From Stenotrophomonas sp. (GTDB lineage Bacteria > Pseudomonadota > Gammaproteobacteria > Xanthomonadales > Xanthomonadaceae), in NCBI GenBank assembly GCA_003525885.1, contig DQIG01000171.1:1-9345 (forward strand): a DNA stretch of 9,345 nucleotides, given 5' to 3'. Under the pieces are notes generated by a model. That model ran no database searches, was not told where the DNA came from, and saw only the letters and a list, made by a program, of their open reading frames with translations. Shown here one piece after another: positions 5,254-9,345 of the stretch. Positions within the stretch are counted from its first letter, which is position 1. Each line of letters begins with the position of its first letter. The position numbers and the translations under genes were made by a program.

Positions 5254-6699
5254 TCAGGCCTGGGTACCGCCGACGGTGATGCCCTCGATCAACAGCGAGG
5301 GCTGGCCGACACCCACGGGGACGCTCTGCCCGTCCTTGCCGCAGATGCCCACGCCCTCGTCCAGGGCCAGGTCGTTGCCGACCATGCGCACCTTCTGCAT
5401 GGTTTCCGGGCCATTGCCGATCAGGGTCGCGCCCTTCACCGGCGTGGTGATGCGGCCATCCTCGATCAGGTAGGCCTCGGTGGCCGAGAACACGTACTTG
5501 CCGCTGGTGATGTCGACCTGGCCGCCGCCGAAGTTGACCGCGTACAGGCCCTTCTTCACCGAACGGATCATCTCCTGCGGGTCGTGCTGGCCGGCACGCA
5601 TGTAGGTATTGGTCATGCGCGGCATGGTCAGGTGCGCGAAGGATTCACGGCGCCCGTTGCCGGTCGGTGCCATGCCCATCAGCCGCGCATTGAGGCTGTC
5701 CTGCATGTAGCCGACCAGGATGCCATCCTCGATCAGCGTGGTGCACTGGGTCGGGTGGCCTTCGTCGTCGATGTTCAACGAACCGCGGCGACCGTCGAGC
5801 GTGCCATCGTCGACGATGGTCACCCCCGGTGCAGCGACACGCTCACCGATGCGGCCGGCGTAGACACTGGTGCCCTTGCGGTTGAAATCGCCTTCCAGGC
5901 CGTGGCCGACCGCTTCGTGCAGCAGCACGCCCGGCCAACCCGGGCCCAGCACCACCGGCATCATGCCGGCGGGCGCCGGCACCGCTTCCAGGTTCACCAG
6001 CGCCTGGCGCAGTGCTTCCTGGGCGAGGGCTTCGGGGCGGCCACTGGCAAACAGATCTTCGTAGCCATAGCGGCCACCGCCACCGGCGTAGCCGGATTCG
6101 CGGCGGCCGTTGTGTTCGACGATCACCTGCACGTTCAGGCGTACCAGCGGACGCACATCGGCGGCCAACACACCGTCACTGCGGGCGACCAGCACCGTAT
6201 CGACGCCGCCGGACAGACTCACCATCACCTGCTTCACGCGAGGATCGGCGGCACGCAGGTAGCCATCCAGGCGCTTGAGCACCTCGACCTTGGCTTCGTT
6301 GCCGATACCGTCGATCGGATCCAGCGCCGGGTACAGCGCGCGCGCATTGCCGCGCAGCAGTGAACGACCGGTCTGCGCACCACCCTCGCGCGAGATCGCG
6401 CGCGCCGACTGCGCCGCTGCCAGCAGCGCGTCGGCATGGATGTCATCGGAGTAGGCGAAGCCGGTCTTCTCGCCGGAAATCGCCCGCACGCCAACGCCCT
6501 GCTCGATGGAGTGGGCGCCGTCCTTGACGATGCCGTCTTCCACGCTCCAGCTCTCGCGACGGGCGTGCTGGAAATAGAGGTCGCCGAAGTCGACACCGGG
6601 GCCGAGCAGCTGGCCGAAGGTGCGCTCCAGGCCAGCGGTATCCAGGCCGCCGGGGCGCAGCAGGCGGTCTTGGGCAAGCGTCAGGGCGATATCAGTCAT
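5254..6699 (-). CDS. tldD: Zinc metalloprotease TldD
   Basis: TldD is the catalytic subunit of the TldD/TldE protease, which passes unfolded peptides through a narrow internal chamber and cleaves them at a zinc site. The 481-residue product is the usual length for the family. The zinc motif HEAVGHGLEGD starts at residue 261, giving H261, E262 and H266 of HExxxH, and the third expected ligand lies in GICGKDGQ as C453. Other hallmarks are DFGDLYFQ (37-44), ESWSVEDGIVKDG (49-61), GVGVRAISGEKTGFAYSDD (68-86), FNRKGTSVYAGRIGE (272-286), NIDDEGHPT (309-317), ESFAHLTMPRMTNTY (352-366), FGGGQVDITSGKYVFS (390-405) and VKGATLIGNGP (421-431). Every residue expected for activity is present. It follows yhdP on the same strand after 58 bases, as in E. 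coli, and converges on yjgA. The start ATG at 6699 gives the conserved N terminus, although its Shine-Dalgarno sequence is poor, which hints at coupling or a weak site. Confidence 0.97.
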   Translation of the reverse strand: MTDIALTLAQDRLLRPGGLDTAGLERTFGQLLGPGVDFGDLYFQHARRESWSVEDGIVKDGAHSIEQGVGVRAISGEKTGFAYSDDIHADALLAAAQSARAISREGGAQTGRSLLRGNARALYPALDPIDGIGNEAKVEVLKRLDGYLRAADPRVKQVMVSLSGGVDTVLVARSDGVLAADVRPLVRLNVQVIVEHNGRRESGYAGGGGRYGYEDLFASGRPEALAQEALRQALVNLEAVPAPAGMMPVVLGPGWPGVLLHEAVGHGLEGDFNRKGTSVYAGRIGERVAAPGVTIVDDGTLDGRRGSLNIDDEGHPTQCTTLIEDGILVGYMQDSLNARLMGMAPTGNGRRESFAHLTMPRMTNTYMRAGQHDPQEMIRSVKKGLYAVNFGGGQVDITSGKYVFSATEAYLIEDGRITTPVKGATLIGNGPETMQKVRMVGNDLALDEGVGICGKDGQSVPVGVGQPSLLIEGITVGGTQA

Positions 6700-6743
6700 G
6701 GTCTCGATCTGGGGGTGCGGGGGCGCTCAGGCAAGCCCCGTGA

Positions 6744-6772
6744 ACAGGAAACCGCGCTCAGCGCGAGCGCGG
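6744..6772 (-). terminator. Hairpin across the yhdP stop codon with a weak T-rich tail
   Basis: On the minus strand a 7-bp stem, CCGCGCT pairing with AGCGCGG (6752-6758 with 6766-6772, loop of seven), spans the yhdP TGA. It is followed by TTTCCTGTT. The tail is too broken for a strong intrinsic terminator, but it could reduce read-through into tldD or stabilise the yhdP 3' end. The 58-base spacing to tldD otherwise suggests co-transcription. Confidence 0.35.
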
Positions 6773-9345
6773 CAGGTCAGTGACGGTCGGCGGAATGGCC
6801 GGCGCAGGTGTCTGCACGGGCGGCGGCGGGGTCTTGTCGCGGCTGCGCTCGATCACTTCCACCTTCGGCTCCTTCCATGGACCGGTCACCTTGTAGGTAC
6901 GGGCGCCAATCTCGCCCAGCGGCTTGGACAATACCGCATTGGTGGCCGCACCCAGCGCGGCCCCCACCGGGCCACCGGCCACCGCACCGACCACGGTCAG
7001 CAGGTTGCCCGCGCGCGGGTTGACGTCGATGGTCTGGTCGAACTGCTGGTTGCGCAGGTCGGCCTGGCCACGGATGGTGATGTTGGCCGCCGGGCCTTCG
7101 ATCAGCACCTTGTCGGTGCGCGCCAGGCCCTGGCCGAACTGCATGTTGCCGTCGATCTGGTTGAACGCGAAGCCCTTGGAGAAGAAGTCGCGGAAATCGA
7201 ACATCAGGCGCCGCGGCAGCTGCGCGACGCTGAGCAGGCCCAGCACGCGGCCGGCGCCCGGATCCAGCTCCAGCAGCTGGCCATTGCGTGCGTGCAGGTC
7301 GAGGCTGCCCTGCAGGTTGCCCAGCTGGAAGTCCGACGGACCACCACTCCACGAGGCCTGCAGCTGCGCCTGGCCGGAACCACCGCGCAACTGGCCGCCG
7401 TAATCGAGGTTCTGCATCAACCCACCCAGGTCCTCGCTGCGCACCTGTGCGGTCAGCTCGGTACGGGCACCACCGGTACGGCCCAGCCAGCGACCGCTGA
7501 TGTCGATCTCCTGGTCCGGCGCACGGAAACGCAGCTCGTCCACGTTCAGGCCATTGGCCAGCGGCCGCGTGCGCAGCACCGCCTGGCCCAGCACCACCTT
7601 GCCGAACTTCAGGTCGGCGATGTCCAGCGCGAACGGTGGCAGCTTGGCCGGATCCATGTCATTGGCACCGGCCTGTACCCGCGCCGGTGCGGCCGGCGCA
7701 CCCGGTGCCGCCGGCAGTGACTGCCAGTGCACGCGGTCAAGCTGGCCACTGATCGTGCCACCGTCTGCATTGGGGACGATCAGGCGCCCGGCCAGCGACG
7801 GACCATCCAGGCGCACATCCAGTGCCTGCGGGCCCGGGTGCAGCTGCAGCCGGGTCTGCTCGAACACACCGCCGATCAGCTTCAACTGGCCAACCTGCAC
7901 GTCCACCGCACGCAGCGGCATGGCATCGTCGTCACCGCCGCCCCGTGCCAGGCTGATCCACTCCAGGGCATCCAGGGTCGGGCTGCGGCCATTGACCGTC
8001 AGTCCGCTTGGCGGCGGCTCACGGTCGACATGATCACTGCCCAGCGTGACCTGCACGCCGGTCTGGTTGTTGTGGCTGCGTGCGGCCAGGGCCAGGCGCT
8101 GGCCGAAGGCCACATCAATGCGGCCGGCGCCCATCGGCAGCTGCGCGGCCACCGTTGTCGCCAGTGGTTCGGCGGCCGGCTTGTCCAGCGGCGCCGGCAG
8201 GTCCAGCCGGGTGCCGACCAGGTCCGAACTCAACCGCAGTTCGCTCGGCGGCGCAGGCGCGCCCGGGGCCACCTTGGGCAGGTTGACCGCGATGGTCCAC
8301 GCCGAAGTGCCGGTGATGTAGGGCTTGAGCCAGGCCATTTCCGGTGCGCGGTCGATCAGCACGCCGGCGTCCAGGTGGGCCGACAGCTGCGACTCGAAGG
8401 CCCGCGTGCTGTCGTGCACGTAGCCACCGGCACGCAGGCTCAGCCGGCCGTCCTGGCCGAGGTGGCGCACCGCCAGTTCCTCGGCGTCGAAGCCGCCATT
8501 GCTGTAGCGCGCCTGCCCATGCATGTTGTCGAAGGCCAGCTGGAAGCGCTTGTCGACCAGCTTCACGCCGGTCAGATCGACCGTGCCCTGCAGGTGGCCC
8601 TCGCCTTCGTCCAGGTGCAGCGGCTGCAGCAGATCGAAGGTCACATGCGCCGGACCGCTGGCGACCAGGTTGTCCAGGGTGTCGCCGTAGTCCTTGTGCA
8701 GCGGACTCTGGCGCAGCATCGCCAACAGCTTGCCGGCCTCGCTCGGCGCGTCGGCGCGCACGTACAACGGCTGGTGGCCGAAGTCCGGAATGCCGGCTTC
8801 GAATTTCTGCACTGCCACACCCGCCAGGTCGCCACGTCCACGCATGTCGAAGCCGGGGCCGATGAAGGCGATATCGGCATCGACCTGGCTCATCAGCGGC
8901 CAGTCGTGCTGGAAGCGGATGTCGCCATTGGTGATGTGGCCGGTGGCCTCGAAGCGGCCATCGTTGTTGTCGAACGGCCAATCGTCCAGGTCACCGGTGA
9001 CCAGGCCGACGCCACCACGGACCTCGCCGCCGGCCAGTGCCATGTCCAACCAGTCGGTGGCGCCCTTGCTCATCTTGGAGTGGATCCAGAAGCGCTTGGC
9101 CGCAGTCATCGGCACGTCGTCCAGCTTGGCGGCCAGCTGCAGCCACGGCCGCGTGCCGTCGCCCTGGAACCAGACCCCGCCGCGCACGTCGGCCGCGTAG
9201 TCGGTGCCTTCCACGCGCATCGCCGGCGTTCCGATCCGCCAACCACCGCCCTCGTCGCGCCAACCCACGATCTGTCCGGCCAGACGCAGGTCATGCCGCA
9301 CGCCAAAGCCGGTCGGCCAATCGAACTGCAGCTGCCGTTGCGGCT
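6758..9345 (-). CDS. yhdP: YhdP family AsmA-like envelope protein, 3' part
   Basis: This is the C-terminal part, about 861 residues, of a very large protein whose gene runs off the right edge; the frame stays open to base 9345. In E. coli YhdP, TamB and YdbH are inner-membrane-anchored proteins with a long beta-rich groove that carry phospholipid to the outer membrane. The visible part is rich in alternating polar and hydrophobic beta-type segments with repeated L-x-G and D-L-x-G patterns. Its C-terminal AsmA_2-like domain includes QIDGNMQFGQGLARTDKV, then EGPAANITIRGQADL, the Gly/Ala-rich NLLTVVGAVAGGPVGAALGA, and KVTGPWKEPKVEVIER. A Pro-rich tail (TPPPPVQTPAPAIPPTVTDL) ends the protein. The N-terminal membrane anchor is outside the window. 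yhdP followed by tldD matches E. coli, where rng lies upstream; I infer rng may follow here too. The apparent GTG at 9299-9301 is an internal Val, not the start. Confidence 0.92.
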   Translation of the reverse strand, partial: PQRQLQFDWPTGFGVRHDLRLAGQIVGWRDEGGGWRIGTPAMRVEGTDYAADVRGGVWFQGDGTRPWLQLAAKLDDVPMTAAKRFWIHSKMSKGATDWLDMALAGGEVRGGVGLVTGDLDDWPFDNNDGRFEATGHITNGDIRFQHDWPLMSQVDADIAFIGPGFDMRGRGDLAGVAVQKFEAGIPDFGHQPLYVRADAPSEAGKLLAMLRQSPLHKDYGDTLDNLVASGPAHVTFDLLQPLHLDEGEGHLQGTVDLTGVKLVDKRFQLAFDNMHGQARYSNGGFDAEELAVRHLGQDGRLSLRAGGYVHDSTRAFESQLSAHLDAGVLIDRAPEMAWLKPYITGTSAWTIAVNLPKVAPGAPAPPSELRLSSDLVGTRLDLPAPLDKPAAEPLATTVAAQLPMGAGRIDVAFGQRLALAARSHNNQTGVQVTLGSDHVDREPPPSGLTVNGRSPTLDALEWISLARGGGDDDAMPLRAVDVQVGQLKLIGGVFEQTRLQLHPGPQALDVRLDGPSLAGRLIVPNADGGTISGQLDRVHWQSLPAAPGAPAAPARVQAGANDMDPAKLPPFALDIADLKFGKVVLGQAVLRTRPLANGLNVDELRFRAPDQEIDISGRWLGRTGGARTELTAQVRSEDLGGLMQNLDYGGQLRGGSGQAQLQASWSGGPSDFQLGNLQGSLDLHARNGQLLELDPGAGRVLGLLSVAQLPRRLMFDFRDFFSKGFAFNQIDGNMQFGQGLARTDKVLIEGPAANITIRGQADLRNQQFDQTIDVNPRAGNLLTVVGAVAGGPVGAALGAATNAVLSKPLGEIGARTYKVTGPWKEPKVEVIERSRDKTPPPPVQTPAPAIPPTVTDLPRSR

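Noticed and set aside
6620..7720. 366-codon plus-strand open frame antisense to yhdP and the tldD start
   Set aside because: His/Gln/Arg-rich composition typical of antisense frames in GC-rich DNA; the minus strand codes for recognised proteins.

Overview
This is a GC-rich, gene-dense chromosomal core region that reads as gammaproteobacterial. It most likely comes from Stenotrophomonas or a close Xanthomonadaceae relative. That placement is an inference from the high-GC codon use, the gene neighbourhood, and a GCTGTT hexamer run beside a GTAG-headed palindrome upstream of the first gene. No tRNA, rRNA, CRISPR array, insertion sequence or prophage gene is visible. No intergenic stretch longer than about 155 bases exists, and coding density is otherwise close to complete.

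The left third (about 1-2710) is a plus-strand unit, tilS-xseB-ispA, closed by a strong bidirectional intrinsic terminator. It makes tRNA(Ile)-lysidine synthetase, the small subunit of exonuclease VII, and farnesyl diphosphate synthase. xseB and ispA overlap by 11 bases and neither has a clear Shine-Dalgarno sequence, which suggests translational coupling. The first about 150 bases hold the hexamer repeat and the palindrome and no convincing gene.

The middle (2730-5212) has a small DUF4870-type membrane protein and pmbA (tldE) on the minus strand, then yjgA (darP) on the plus strand, diverging from pmbA. The 68-base gap between pmbA and yjgA holds a hairpin followed by seven T residues in the yjgA direction. 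It therefore lies in the presumed yjgA leader, which is the most interesting regulatory feature here.

The right part (5254-9345) carries tldD and, upstream of it, the 3' end of a very large yhdP-type (AsmA-like) gene, both on the minus strand and convergent with yjgA. TldD and PmbA (TldE) are known to form a zinc protease of two unlike subunits, TldD carrying the zinc site and PmbA lacking it. In E. coli the pairs pmbA/yjgA and yhdP/tldD lie at two distant loci; here the four genes are consecutive.

I looked for an undescribed system and did not find one. All protein genes belong to known families. What remains worth checking is small: the yjgA leader terminator, the repeat and palindrome at the tilS start, alternative hairpins before the DUF4870 gene, and the joined TldD/TldE locus.
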